This document shows positions 8,611 to 20,081 of a stretch of 64,000 bases of DNA, piece after piece. The DNA is from DASTFY01 sp963769115 (lineage in GTDB: Bacteria > Actinomycetota > Acidimicrobiia > Acidimicrobiales > Ilumatobacteraceae): assembly GCA_963769115.1 (NCBI GenBank), contig CAVYKN010000007.1:310001-374000 (forward strand), read 5' to 3'. The notes below the pieces were generated by a model. That model was not told where the DNA came from. It was given only the letters and a program-made list of their open reading frames with translations, and did no database searches. Positions within the stretch are counted from its first letter, which is position 1. Each line of letters begins with the position of its first letter. The translations under genes were made by a program, and so were the position numbers.

Positions 8611-11235
8611 ATGGCCACGGCGCAGCTCGTCGCAGCCCCTGAGAGCGCCGAGACGGCCGGTGACCGCAGGGCGGGCGGCAGTTGGGCCGCCACACGCTGG
8701 TTGGCGGTCCGCTGGCTACGGCGGAGGGTCCTGGCGGTGGTGCCCCTGGCGGTCGTCCTCGCTGTCGGGGTTACCGGCACGATGCTGGCGCTCGCCGCCA
8801 GCCAGCGCACGGCCGATGCGTACGGCGCCTACCAGCGCCGCGCCGACATCGGCGATGTCGTGATCAACCCGTCGTGGGCGACGCGTGAGATCGACAGCGT
8901 CATCCGGTCCCTGCCCGGCGTCGAGCAGGTGACGGTCTCCGCGCTCCTCACGATCTCGCCGGATGATGGCGCCCCGCGGCCGCGGGCCGCCGTCGACGAT
9001 CCCGACAGCATCCCGATCCTCGGCGCGGTCGTCGGGTCGCCCGACGGCGGATACGTCGACATGGACCGTCCGATCGTGGTGGAGGGCCGGTTGCCGACCG
9101 GACCCGACGAGATGGTCATGACCGCCGCCCTGGCCGAGGTGGTCGGCGGCCTGGAGGTCGGCGACACCACGCCGATGGCGTTCTGGGAGGGTGTCCTCCT
9201 GGAGTCCGCTGTCGAGGGCGACTACGAGGCCTACCTCGCGGAGGAGGTCCAAACCGTCGGTGTCGAACAGGTCGAGCTCGTGGGGATCGTCACGATGCCG
9301 GACGAGGTTCTGCCGGACGACCTGTACGAGCGCGGTGTGGCCATCCTCTCGGCCGACCTCGCTGCCCGCTACACCTGCCCGCTGCTCGACGTCCAGGTGG
9401 CATCGGTGACGTACGACGAGATGATCGCCGCGCTGACCGAGACTCCGTGCGCCAGCAACTACCTCCTCTATTCGCTCTCGATGACGGACGGCGCGGCCGA
9501 CGTGCGGCCCGCTCTGGACGAGTACGTCCGCCGGGCGGCCGCGTTGAGTCCGCAGGCCACCGACGCCGCGGAGGAGGGGATCGAAGTCCCGGCCTACGAG
9601 CTCTTCTCCACGGAGACGGCACGGACGTCGGACCGCGTGGCGCAAGCGATCGGGCCGACGGTGACCGCCCTCGCGGTGCTCGGTGCCGCGCTGGCCGCGG
9701 TGACGATCGTGCTGGCCTGCCTCGTCGCCGCCCGTGAGCTCCGGCGGACCCGGCCCGACCAGCGCCAGTGGCACCAGCTCGGCATCGGCTCGCTCCAACG
9801 GGCGCTCGTGACCGCCGTCCCCCTGGTCCTTGCGGTGCTCGTCGGTGGCGCGGTCGGGATCGCCACCGGCTGGCTCTTCGACCGAGGTCCGGTCGGCATG
9901 GTGGGCGTCGTCGAGCCGGACCCGGCGAGGCGATTGAGCGGCGTCGTCCTCGCCGCGGTCGCCGGCCTGATCGTCGTCACCACGCTGGCCGTGGTCGGGC
10001 TCGCGCTGTTGTCGGCCCGCCGCGCCGCCCGGCCCCCTGGCCGGACCGAGGCGGCCCGTCTCGCCTGGCGCGGACGCATCGGCTCTCCGGCGGTCGCCGA
10101 CGGCGTGGGCGCCGCGTACGGCTCGCGCGCTGCCATCCCCGTCGTGGCCGGCGTCGCCGTCCTCACGGGAACGTTCGTCGCCACGGCCGTCTTCGCCGCC
10201 AGCCTGTCCACGCTGTTGTCGACGCCGCGCGCCTACGGCTGGCCGTGGGACGTCGCGGCCGTCCACAACCTGGGCTACGGCGGGCTGGATGTCGACGGCC
10301 TCGCCGAGCAGCTCGACGAGAGCGCTGATGTTGCCCGCTGGACGGCCTTCGCCATCCAGCCCGGCTGGAGCCTGAAGGGCGAACCGGTCACGGCGATCGT
10401 CGGGTACGACGCCACCGCCGATGTCGATCTGCCCGTGCTGTCGGGTCGGCTGCCGAGCGCGCCCGGCGAGATCGCCATCGGCCGGACGACGGCGCGCGAG
10501 CTCGGCGTCGAGGTCGGTGACCAGGTCGAACTGCACGGCATCGAAGGTCCTTCGGAGGTCGTCACGGTCACCGGTGAGACGGTGTTCCCGACGCTCGGGC
10601 CGTACCAGGCCGAGCGCGTCTCCACCGGCTCGGGCGTGCTCCTCCCCGAGGCCGCGCTGCCCGCCGACCAGCGCCCGTTCGCGGCCTCGTTCGTGGGCGC
10701 CGAGCTCGTGCCCGGCGCGGACGCCGCCGCGGAGGAGCGCGTGCACGACCTCGTCGCCGCCCGATCAGGCATCACCTATGTCACCGCGTTCACGTCCGCG
10801 GTCCGCCCGTCCGAGATCGTCGACGCCCGTTCGATGCTCGCCATCCCGATCGCGGTGTGCGTCGTGTTCGCCATCGCCGTGGCGGCCGGGCTGCTGCTGG
10901 CCTCGTGGGCGGCGACGCGCGCCCGCCGGCACGAGCTGGCGATCCTGCGGGCGCTCGGCTTCAGCGGGGCGCACGTGCGGACGTCGGTGCGCGTGCAGTC
11001 CGTCGCCACCATGGTCGCCGCGGTCGTGCTGGCCGTGCCGGCAGGGGTGATCGTGGGGCGTGCGTTGTGGCGGGCGTTCGCCGAGCGGCTCGGCGTCGTC
11101 CCCGACCCGTCCGGCGCGTGGCTGCCCATCGCCGGCGTGGTGGTCGGCGGCCTGCTGCTGGCCGTGCTGGCGGCCGAGCTCCCCGCCCGGCTCGCCGCCA
11201 GGGCCCGACCGGCGGAGGGCCTGCGGAGCGAGTGA
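8611..11235 (+). CDS. FtsX-like ABC transporter permease (two FtsX repeats)
   Basis: An 874-residue inner-membrane protein. An N-terminal TM (VLAVVPLAVVLAVGVTGTML) is followed by a long extracytoplasmic domain to about residue 330, then a cluster of three TM segments (VTALAVLGAALAAVTIVLAC, LVTAVPLVLAVLVGGAVGIA, LSGVVLAAVAGLIVV), a second extracytoplasmic domain and three final TM segments including the FtsX motif LRALGFSGAHVRTSVRVQS. This is the duplicated LolC/MacB-like architecture that moves lipids or lipoproteins or acts as a mechanotransmitter. The ATPase that should power it is not adjacent, which is unusual. Downstream lies the cruciform copy B. Confidence 0.85.
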   Translation: MATAQLVAAPESAETAGDRRAGGSWAATRWLAVRWLRRRVLAVVPLAVVLAVGVTGTMLALAASQRTADAYGAYQRRADIGDVVINPSWATREIDSVIRSLPGVEQVTVSALLTISPDDGAPRPRAAVDDPDSIPILGAVVGSPDGGYVDMDRPIVVEGRLPTGPDEMVMTAALAEVVGGLEVGDTTPMAFWEGVLLESAVEGDYEAYLAEEVQTVGVEQVELVGIVTMPDEVLPDDLYERGVAILSADLAARYTCPLLDVQVASVTYDEMIAALTETPCASNYLLYSLSMTDGAADVRPALDEYVRRAAALSPQATDAAEEGIEVPAYELFSTETARTSDRVAQAIGPTVTALAVLGAALAAVTIVLACLVAARELRRTRPDQRQWHQLGIGSLQRALVTAVPLVLAVLVGGAVGIATGWLFDRGPVGMVGVVEPDPARRLSGVVLAAVAGLIVVTTLAVVGLALLSARRAARPPGRTEAARLAWRGRIGSPAVADGVGAAYGSRAAIPVVAGVAVLTGTFVATAVFAASLSTLLSTPRAYGWPWDVAAVHNLGYGGLDVDGLAEQLDESADVARWTAFAIQPGWSLKGEPVTAIVGYDATADVDLPVLSGRLPSAPGEIAIGRTTARELGVEVGDQVELHGIEGPSEVVTVTGETVFPTLGPYQAERVSTGSGVLLPEAALPADQRPFAASFVGAELVPGADAAAEERVHDLVAARSGITYVTAFTSAVRPSEIVDARSMLAIPIAVCVVFAIAVAAGLLLASWAATRARRHELAILRALGFSGAHVRTSVRVQSVATMVAAVVLAVPAGVIVGRALWRAFAERLGVVPDPSGAWLPIAGVVVGGLLLAVLAAELPARLAARARPAEGLRSE

Positions 11236-11281
11236 CGGGGGCGCGTCGGTGCGATCCGGGCCCCGCACGCGCCCCCTGAGT

Positions 11282-11330
11282 GTTCTCGCGGCATTGAGTT
11301 GCGGTATCCGCAACCCAGCCCCGCGAGAAC
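11282..11330. repeat. Nested cruciform element, copy B
   Basis: Outer arms GTTCTCGCGG (11282-11291) and CCGCGAGAAC (11321-11330) form a perfect 10-bp stem. An inner perfect 7-bp hairpin GTTGCGG/CCGCAAC (11298-11304, 11308-11314) has loop TAT. The outer-arm core TTCTCGCGG/CCGCGAGAA is identical to copy A at 3250-3296, while inner arms differ. It is located in the 163-nt gap between the permease gene and the 11399 gene. There is no T-tract, so it is not obviously a terminator. Confidence 0.6.
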
Positions 11331-11398
11331 GCGTTCCGAGGGTGAGCGTGCGCGCCCGGCGCACGGGTGCTCGGGCAACTCTGCGACACCCACCGGTC

Positions 11399-11740
11399 AT
11401 GATCGATCCGATGGAGGCCGCCACCACCGCCCGCTTCGCCCTGGCCGCGCGAGAGCTGGCCCAGGCGGCGCGGGGGGCCGGCCTCACCGCGCCCGGCTTC
11501 CGCAGCCCACCCCGACTGGTCGGCGCCGACCGGACCTTGCAGACCCGGGCCGGTCGGGTCACCGTCGCCGTGCGGGTGCGGGGCCGGCCGTGGCTGCCGG
11601 TCGTGTCCGACATGGTCGAGGGGATCGTGGCGGCCAACGGCCTGGTCGGCCCGCCCGCTGACCGGGCCCGGGACGTCCTGTGGCGGGCGGTCGCGGAGGA
11701 TCCACCCGGCCAGGCAGGCCACGCGCAGCAGGTGGCGTGA
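11399..11740 (+). CDS. Conserved small protein of unknown function
   Basis: A 113-residue protein starting MIDPMEAATTARFALAAREL. It is Ala/Arg-rich, with the central motif GFRSPPRLVGADRTL and the block VAVRVRGRPWLPVVSDMVEG. No membrane segment, signal peptide or known domain is recognisable. The layout (helix, basic Pro-rich loop, beta hairpin, helix) suggests a small soluble protein of an actinobacterial lineage-specific family. The frame stays open upstream to 11060, but the upstream part overlaps the permease gene and the ATG at 11399 follows the cruciform region. It is followed after 44 nt by glgX. Confidence 0.6.
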   Translation: MIDPMEAATTARFALAARELAQAARGAGLTAPGFRSPPRLVGADRTLQTRAGRVTVAVRVRGRPWLPVVSDMVEGIVAANGLVGPPADRARDVLWRAVAEDPPGQAGHAQQVA

Positions 11741-11784
11741 GCGGGGACCGCTCGCCGGCCGGTGGGGCGCGGCATGCTGGTGCG

Positions 11785-13915
<2,131 letters not shown>

Positions 13916-13954
13916 GACGCGGGCGCGGCGGTTCGGGCAGACTGTCCGACCCCT

Positions 13955-15953
13955 GTGTCCGTGCTGTTCCCCGACCTGCCGGCCGAGCAGGCCCACCTCG
14001 CCCACGCGCACCGGTGCCGGGATCGAGATGGTGCGCCGCCTCGAGGCGCTGGCCGCGGGGGAGGGGGCCGCCGACGACATCACGCAGGAGTACATCGAGA
14101 TGGTGGTCGCCGAAGCGCTGGTCGACCTGGCCCAGCCCGGCGCGGGTGACTTCTTCGGGCGCCTCGACGAGGAGACGGGTGAGCGCTGGTACGTGGGCCG
14201 CCGGCACATCGAGGACGACCGTCACGATCCGGTCGTCATCGACTGGCGGGCCGCCGTGGCGGCGCCCTTCTACCGGGCCACGGTCCACGACCCGCTCGGT
14301 CTGCACCGGCGCCGGCGCTTCACGATGGCCGATGGTCGAACTCACCGCCTATCTCGACGAGCACCTCGATGACCCGGAGGCCGCCGACGTCGCCAGTGGC
14401 ATCCCCGATCCGGTCCTGGCCGAGATCGGCGCCGCCCGCAGCGGGGCGATGCGGGAGATCGTGGCCACCATCCAGGCCGAGCAGGACCACATCATCCGGG
14501 CTCCCCTGGAGGGTGCGGTCATCGTGCAGGGCGGCCCCGGGACGGGCAAGACGGCCGTCGGGCTGCACCGCGCCGCCTACCTGCTGTTCGAGCACCGCCG
14601 GCTGCTGGCCCGCGAGGGAGTCCTGGTGGTCGGACCGAACCGGGTTTTCCTGGACTACATCGCCAACGTGCTCCCGTCGCTCGGCGAGCGGTCGGTGCAA
14701 CAGCGGACGGTCGGCGAGCTGGCCATCCCCGGGTCGAAGTGACCGGGGAGGATTCGGTCGCCGCGGCACGGGTGAAGGGTCGGGCGGTCATGATCACGGT
14801 CCTCGAGCGGGCCGCCCTCGCCCAGATCAGCCCTCCGGCCGAGACGGTCCGGGACCCGCTGGGCTCGACGAGCGTCGTCGTCGAGCCGCAGCAGGTGGAG
14901 GAGTGGATCTCGGCGGCCCTCGCCGGCACCCAGCCGCTCAACCGGCGCCGGGAGTCGCTGCGGGTCGTGGCCGAACAGGCGTTGCGCCGCCGGACCGGCC
15001 GGGACGGCGTCTGGAGTGACGTCCCGAACGTCCGGGCCGCGCTCGCCCGGGCCTGGCCGATCGTCCGGCCCCGCGCCCTCGTCGAGCGGCTGCTCTCGCG
15101 GCCCGAGGTCCTCGCCTCCGCCGCCGACGGGCTCCTCAGCGCCGAGGACCAGGCCCTGGTCCTCACCCGCACGGGACGGCCGAAGCGGTGGACGCCGGCC
15201 GACCAGGTGCTGCTGGACACGGCCAACTCCCTGCTGAACGGACTCCCGGCGACCGTGGGCCACGTCGTGGTGGACGAGGCGCAGGATCTCTCCGCGCTGG
15301 CCCTGTCCGCGGTGGCCCGCCGCTGTCCCAGCGGGTCGCTGACGATCCTCGGCGATCTCGCCCAGTCGACCGGTCCCGCCGGCCAGGCGTCCTGGGACGA
15401 CGTCATCGCGAACCTCGGGGCCGTCGGGTCGGCGCGCGTCGAGCACCTGACGATCGGCTACCGCGTGCCCGCGCCCATCCTGGACGTGGCCAACCGCCTG
15501 CTGCCGTCCACCGGTGTGGCGGTGCCCGCCAGTCGCTCCGTCCGCCAGGACGGCCACCCGCCGGCCGTCCGCCGCTCGGCCGATCCCGCCTCGGCCGCGG
15601 CCGCCGAGGTGGTGGCCCTGCGCCGCCACCATCGCCTGACCGGCGTGATCGCCGGCTCCCGGTGGCACGCCCGGCTGGCCGAGGCTCTCGCCGCGGTCGA
15701 GCTGCGCGCCGTGGGGCACGTCCAGCACCTCGCCGACGACGAGGTCCCGGTCTTCGGCTACGAGGAGGTCAAGGGCCTCGAGCTCGACGGCGTCGTGGTG
15801 GTCGAACCGAACGAGGTCCTCGACGGCTCCGAGCGGGGCGCCCGCCTCGTCTACGTCGCGCTGACCCGGGCCGTCCAGGAGTTGACGATCGTGTGCTCCG
15901 AGGAGCTGCCGGAGGTCCTCCGGTCGGCGACTCCGGCTACGGTGCCGGCATGA
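13955..15953 (+). CDS. helD: HelD-type superfamily 1 helicase (UvrD-like), three frameshifts
   Basis: HelD proteins are UvrD-like ATPases that bind RNA polymerase and recycle stalled complexes. The N-terminus is FPDLPAEQAHLAHAH, followed by RWYVGRRHIEDDRHDPVVID and WRAAVAAPFYRATVHDPLG, diagnostic of HelD. Motif I is GGPGTGKTAVGLHRAAY, motif II VVDEAQDLSALA, motif III GDLAQST, motif V VKGLELDGVVVV and motif VI YVALTRAVQEL. Frames change at about 14015, 14335 and 14735; adding one G to the GGG at 14731-14733 repairs the last. The joined length of ~665 residues is normal. The start is GTG 13955. Its stop overlaps the next gene's ATG. Confidence 0.85.
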
Positions 15954-16189
15954 GCGAGCCGCCGGTCGACGGTGTGGACCATCGTGAGCCCGTGATCGTC
16001 GCCACCTTCGTCGACATCGGCGAGGCGGAGATCGCGATGGCGAAGCTGCGGGCCTTCGGCATCGAGTCAGCGGTCCTCAACCAGGCCGAAGGCGGCACCA
16101 TCCCGACCGTCGAGCTGCCGTTGGGCATCGCGGTCGAGGTCAAGTCGGCCGACGCGGACGACGCCTTCCGCATCCTGTCGGACACCTGA
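15950..16189 (+). CDS. DUF2007-type signal-transducing protein
   Basis: A 79-residue protein whose core IVATFVDIGEAEIAMAKLRAFGIESAVLNQ matches the DUF2007 ferredoxin-like fold, a small regulatory domain related to PII-type folds. The ATG at 15950 overlaps the helD stop (ATGA), so the two are probably cotranslated. No catalytic residues are expected. The second half (GIAVEVKSADADDAFRILSD) completes the beta-alpha-beta fold. The effector it senses is unknown. Confidence 0.75.
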   Translation: MSEPPVDGVDHREPVIVATFVDIGEAEIAMAKLRAFGIESAVLNQAEGGTIPTVELPLGIAVEVKSADADDAFRILSDT

Positions 16190-16256
16190 ACGGCCACCTC
16201 GCCGCCTCACGCGGTCCGGTGGAGGCTCCCGACGGCGCGCCTCGGCGCCAGGGGGA

Positions 16257-16262
16257 TACGGT
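16257..16262 (+). promoter_or_regulatory. -10-like element of a leaderless start (protease gene)
   Basis: TACGGT is 6 nt upstream of the GTG start at 16269 with no SD between; same geometry as at 3325, 35116 and 59107. Confidence 0.4.
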
Positions 16263-16268
16263 CCAGGC

Positions 16269-17084
16269 GTGACGCGTCAGCCGCGGTCGCGACGCCTCTG
16301 GTTGGGGGTGGGCGTCGGTCTCCTCGCTGTCGCACTCGGTGCGTGGCTGCTGGTCGGCAGGGACGACTCGGCGGAAGCGCCCCCGTCCAGGTCGGAGGTG
16401 GCGGAGATCGCCGAGGACGCCGTCGCCGAGGGACTCGAGGAGGCAGCGGCCGAGCCTGCCCGTTCCGCCCAGGTGTACGAGACGATCGTGCCGTCGCTGG
16501 TCGTGATCCGCGCCGGACGGTCGGAGGACGAAGCCGAGGACGACGGCGGTGCCCTCGAGGGCCTGGGGTCCGGCGTGATCGTGAACGCGGACGGAGCGAT
16601 CCTCACCGCCCGCCACGTCGTCGCCGGCGCCAGCCAGATCGAGGTGACGTTCGCCGACGGGACCGAGGCCATGGCCACGGTGGCGTCCGAGGACGCGGAG
16701 AACGACATCGCCGTCCTCGAGGCCGATCGTGCGCCGGAGGTGATCGTGCCGGCCGTGCTGGGCGGCAGCGGCCTCCGTGTCGGTGACGAGACGTTCGCCG
16801 TCGGGCACCCGCTGGGGCTGGTCGGTTCCCTCACCGCCGGTGTCATCTCCGGCCTCGAGCGGGCCATCCCCATCGGGAACGGACAGACCCTGAGAGGCCT
16901 CATCCAGTTCGACGCCGCCGTCAACCGCGGCAACTCGGGTGGCCCGTTGCTCAACCGCGACGGGCAGGTGATCGGCATCGTCACCGCTCTCGCCAACCCG
17001 TCCGAGCAGGGCTACTTCATCGGTATCGGCTTCGCTGTCCCGATCGGAGCCGCCACCGGCGGCGCGGCCGGGCCGGCGCTCTAG
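16269..17084 (+). CDS. Membrane-anchored HtrA/DegP-like trypsin-family protease without PDZ
   Basis: A 271-residue S1C serine protease. Residues ~9-28 form a single N-terminal membrane anchor (LWLGVGVGLLAVALGAWLLV); an acidic helical linker follows. The protease domain carries the triad His in ILTARHVVAG, Asp in ENDIAVLEAD and Ser in NRGNSGGPLLN, plus the SLTAGVISGLER block. HtrA proteins usually continue with one or two PDZ domains; this one stops after GFAVPIG, so regulation by peptide binding is absent. It likely acts in the cell envelope as a quality-control protease. It is followed by a strong terminator. Confidence 0.88.
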   Translation: MTRQPRSRRLWLGVGVGLLAVALGAWLLVGRDDSAEAPPSRSEVAEIAEDAVAEGLEEAAAEPARSAQVYETIVPSLVVIRAGRSEDEAEDDGGALEGLGSGVIVNADGAILTARHVVAGASQIEVTFADGTEAMATVASEDAENDIAVLEADRAPEVIVPAVLGGSGLRVGDETFAVGHPLGLVGSLTAGVISGLERAIPIGNGQTLRGLIQFDAAVNRGNSGGPLLNRDGQVIGIVTALANPSEQGYFIGIGFAVPIGAATGGAAGPAL

Positions 17085-17142
17085 AGATGGGTGGGTCGAG
17101 CGACTTGAGACACTGTGTCAGCCCGCGTGGGACTTTCGGGGT

Positions 17143-17177
17143 CCCCGCCGGAAGCTCTGCTTCCGGTGGGGTTTTCT
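17143..17177 (+). terminator. Rho-independent terminator after the protease gene
   Basis: A 13-bp stem (17143-17155 with 17159-17171, one G-T pair) with loop TCT is followed by TTTTCT. It ends only a few bases before the GAGGAGGAG ribosome-binding region of the moxR gene, so the downstream operon promoter must lie before or within it, or moxR depends on read-through. Confidence 0.8.
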
Positions 17178-17199
17178 AGAGGAGGAGACCGCCACGTCC

Positions 17200-18225
17200 A
17201 TGGACCATCCGCTCGCCGACCCGAAGCCGATGGAGCACGTCGTCTACCAGGTGAAGAAGTTCATCGTGGGCCAGGACGAGCTCCTGGAACGGCTCATCGT
17301 GGCGCTCCTGGCGCGAGGCCACATCCTCGTCGAGGGCGTCCCCGGCCTGGCCAAGACCATGGCCATCAAGACGCTGGCCCAGACGATCGGCGGCCAGTTC
17401 CAGCGCATCCAGTTCACGCCGGACCTGGTCCCCGCAGACCTCGTCGGCACCCGCATCTACAACCAGAAGCTGGGCGAGTTCCAGACCTCGCTGGGCCCCG
17501 TGCACACCAACCTGCTCCTGGCCGACGAGATCAACCGGGCGCCGGCCAAGGTGCAGAGCGCGCTCCTGGAGGTCATGCAGGAGCGCCAGGTCACCATCGG
17601 CCGCGAGACCCGGGCCGTGCCCGAGCCCTTCCTCGTCCTGGCGACGCAGAACCCCATCGAGACCGAGGGCACCTACCCGCTCCCCGAGGCGCAGCTCGAT
17701 CGTTTCATGCTCAAGGTCCTCGTCGGCTACCCGACACCGACCGAGGAGTTCGTCATCGTCGAGCGCATGACGGGGGCCCTGGAGCCGACCCAGCGGGTCA
17801 TCGACACCACCCAGCTCGTGGAGCTCCAGCGCATGGCCGACGCCGTGTACGTCGACCCGGCGCTGATCGAGTACGTGGTGCGGGTGGTGGGCGCCTCGCG
17901 TGATCCCGCCTCCGTCGGCCTCGGCGACCTGGCCCGCTACGTCACCTACGGCGCCAGCCCCCGGGCCTCCATCAACATGATCCTGGCCGCCAAGGCCCTG
18001 GCCTTCGTGCGGGGCCGCCACTACGCACTGCCCATGGACGTCCGCGACCTGGCGCTCGACGTCCTCCGCCACCGAGTCGTGCTCTCGTACGAGGCACTGG
18101 CCGACGACGTCACCGCCGATCAAGTGCTCAGCGCGGTGCTGGGCCAGATCGCCCTCCCCGAGGTACCCCTCCATGAGCGCCGACCCCGGCCCGACCCGCT
18201 CGATCGCCCCGTCCTCGACGCCTGA
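17200..18225 (+). CDS. MoxR-family AAA+ ATPase
   Basis: A 341-residue AAA+ chaperone. Walker A is GVPGLAKTMAIK, Walker B LLLADEINRAPAKVQ, sensor 1 LATQNPIETEGTYPLPEAQL, and the lid domain ends about residue 300. MoxR ATPases act with VWA-domain partners to assemble or insert metal cofactors or activate complexes. A strong SD (GAGGAGGAG) precedes ATG 17200. The gene overlaps the DUF58 gene by 53 nt and is followed by two VWA genes, the canonical MoxR-DUF58-BatA-BatB order. Confidence 0.93.
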   Translation: MDHPLADPKPMEHVVYQVKKFIVGQDELLERLIVALLARGHILVEGVPGLAKTMAIKTLAQTIGGQFQRIQFTPDLVPADLVGTRIYNQKLGEFQTSLGPVHTNLLLADEINRAPAKVQSALLEVMQERQVTIGRETRAVPEPFLVLATQNPIETEGTYPLPEAQLDRFMLKVLVGYPTPTEEFVIVERMTGALEPTQRVIDTTQLVELQRMADAVYVDPALIEYVVRVVGASRDPASVGLGDLARYVTYGASPRASINMILAAKALAFVRGRHYALPMDVRDLALDVLRHRVVLSYEALADDVTADQVLSAVLGQIALPEVPLHERRPRPDPLDRPVLDA

Positions 18226-19090
18226 GCGGGTCCTGCGCCGGCTCGAGTGGCGGGTGATCCGCCGGCTCGACGGCCGCCTGCAAGGCGACTACCGCACGCT
18301 GTTCCACGGCGTCGGCATCGACTTCGCGGACCTGCGGGAGTACGAGCCGGGCGACGACGTGCGCCACATCGACTGGAACGTCACCGCCCGCATGGACTCG
18401 CCGTTCGTCCGCACCTACCTGGAGGACCGGGAGCTGACGGCCTGGTTGCTGCTCGACCGGTCCCCGTCGATGGGGTTCGGGCCGACCGACCGCTCGAAGG
18501 AGCAGGTCCTGATCGAGCTGTCGACGGTGCTGGCCCGGTTGATGACCCGGGGCGGGAACCGGGTGGGCGCCATCCTCTACAACAACGAGGTCGAGCGGCT
18601 GATCCCGCCCCGCACCGGGCGCAACCAGGTGCTGCACCTCACCCGCGAGCTGCTGCGGCCCGCCGAGCCGACCGGCACGGCCACGGCTCTCGCCGGTCTC
18701 GTCGAAGCTGCCGCCCGCACCATCAAGCGCCGCTCGGTCGTCGTGCTGGTCTCCGACTTCATCTCGGACCCGGGCTGGGATCGCCCGCTGGCCCTCCTCG
18801 GCGAGCACCACGAGCTCGTGGCGATCCGCCTGTCCGATCCCCGTGAGCTCGATCTCCCCGATGCCGGGCTGATCGTCATCGAGGACGCGGAGACCGGCGA
18901 GCTGCTGTCGGTCGACACCAGCGATCCCGAGTTCCGCCGCCGCTTCCACGACGTGGCCCGCCGGCGCCAGAGCGAGCTCGAGGACGCGGCCCGGCGGGCG
19001 GGCGTCGACCTGTACGAGGTGTCGACGGAGGACGATCTGGCCCACGCGCTGGTGCGCATCGTCGAATCCCGGCGGAGGCGGCCCCGCTGA
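18173..19090 (+). CDS. DUF58 domain protein
   Basis: A 305-residue soluble protein with a VWA-like fold. It carries the DUF58 hallmark YEPGDDVRHIDWNVTARM near residues 60-80 and a degenerate MIDAS-type segment LLLDRSPSMGFG. It is the usual adaptor partner of MoxR in four-gene operons. ATG 18173 lies inside moxR in another frame, and its TGA overlaps the next ATG by one base, so translation is probably coupled throughout. No membrane segments are seen. Confidence 0.9.
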   Translation: MSADPGPTRSIAPSSTPERVLRRLEWRVIRRLDGRLQGDYRTLFHGVGIDFADLREYEPGDDVRHIDWNVTARMDSPFVRTYLEDRELTAWLLLDRSPSMGFGPTDRSKEQVLIELSTVLARLMTRGGNRVGAILYNNEVERLIPPRTGRNQVLHLTRELLRPAEPTGTATALAGLVEAAARTIKRRSVVVLVSDFISDPGWDRPLALLGEHHELVAIRLSDPRELDLPDAGLIVIEDAETGELLSVDTSDPEFRRRFHDVARRRQSELEDAARRAGVDLYEVSTEDDLAHALVRIVESRRRRPR

Positions 19091-20079
19091 TGTCGTTCCT
19101 CTGGCCAGGGATGCTGGTGCTGCTGCTCGGCGTGCCCTTCCTGGTGCTGGGGTACCTCGCGCTCGTGCGCCGCCGCGACCAGCGGACGGCCGAGCTGGCG
19201 GCCCAGGGCTTCGTCCCCACGGCCTCGGCCCAGCGGCGGAGGCGCCGGCGTCACATACCGTTCGCCTTCTTCCTCGCCGCCATCATCCTGGCCATCGTCG
19301 CCTTCGCCCGACCGGAGACGAGCGTGAGCATCCCGCGCCGGGAAGGGACCGTCGTGCTGGCCTTCGACGCCTCCAACAGCATGCAGGCCACCGATCTCGA
19401 ACCGAGCCGGATAGAAGCCGCGAAGGCGGCCGCCCGCACCTTCGTGGAGCAGCAACCGGGCTCGATCAAGATCGGCGTGGTGGCCTTCAGCGACGGCGGC
19501 CTGGTCACGTTGCCACCGACCGGGTCCGACGAGGAGGTGCTGGCCGCCATCGACCGCCTCTCGACGCAGGGCGCCACGTCGCTGGGGCAGGGCATCTTCA
19601 CCGCGCTGAACGCGATCAGCGGCAGGCCGATCAAGGTCGAGCCCGGGGCGCTCGAGGGTGCCATCGACGACATCGACATCGGCTACTTCGGCTCGTCGGC
19701 GGTGATCCTGCTCTCCGACGGCGAGAACACGACCGAGCCGGACCCGCTCGACATGGCCGAGCTGGCGGCGGTGGCGGGCGTGAAGATCTACCCGATCGGC
19801 CTGGGCAGCGCCGACGGCACGGTCGTGGAGGTCGACGGGTTCAGCGTGGCCACCGCGCTCGACGAGGAGCTGCTCGAGGACATCGCCTCGGTCACGGACG
19901 GGCAGTACTTCCAGGCCGAAGATGCCAACGAGCTGGCGCAGGTCTACGACCAGATCGACCTGCAGTTCGTCCGTGAGGCCGAGTACCGGGAGGTCACCGC
20001 GATCGTGACCGGCATCAGCCTGCTCCTGCTGGTGGTCGGCGCCACGCTTTCGCTGCTGTGGTTCGGCAGGCTGGTGTAG
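19090..20079 (+). CDS. VWA-domain membrane protein (BatA-like)
   Basis: A 329-residue protein with two N-terminal TM segments (GMLVLLLGVPFLVLGYLAL and FAFFLAAIILAIVAFA), a von Willebrand factor A domain with intact MIDAS motif DASNSM plus downstream Thr and Asp ligands (TSLGQG; LLSDGENT), and a C-terminal TM (ITAIV-like VTGISLLLLVVGATLSLLWF). The VWA domain faces one side of the membrane and probably contacts MoxR-activated targets. It is the third gene of the operon, with a 1-nt overlap upstream. Confidence 0.9.
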   Translation: MSFLWPGMLVLLLGVPFLVLGYLALVRRRDQRTAELAAQGFVPTASAQRRRRRRHIPFAFFLAAIILAIVAFARPETSVSIPRREGTVVLAFDASNSMQATDLEPSRIEAAKAAARTFVEQQPGSIKIGVVAFSDGGLVTLPPTGSDEEVLAAIDRLSTQGATSLGQGIFTALNAISGRPIKVEPGALEGAIDDIDIGYFGSSAVILLSDGENTTEPDPLDMAELAAVAGVKIYPIGLGSADGTVVEVDGFSVATALDEELLEDIASVTDGQYFQAEDANELAQVYDQIDLQFVREAEYREVTAIVTGISLLLLVVGATLSLLWFGRLV

Positions 20080-20081
20080 CC

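Noticed and set aside
5553..8810. Very long minus-strand open frame (1,085 codons) opposite prolyl oligopeptidase and neighbours
   Set aside because: Arg/Ala/Pro-rich composition typical of antisense frames in GC-rich DNA, no domain, and it covers genes with clear catalytic motifs on the other strands.
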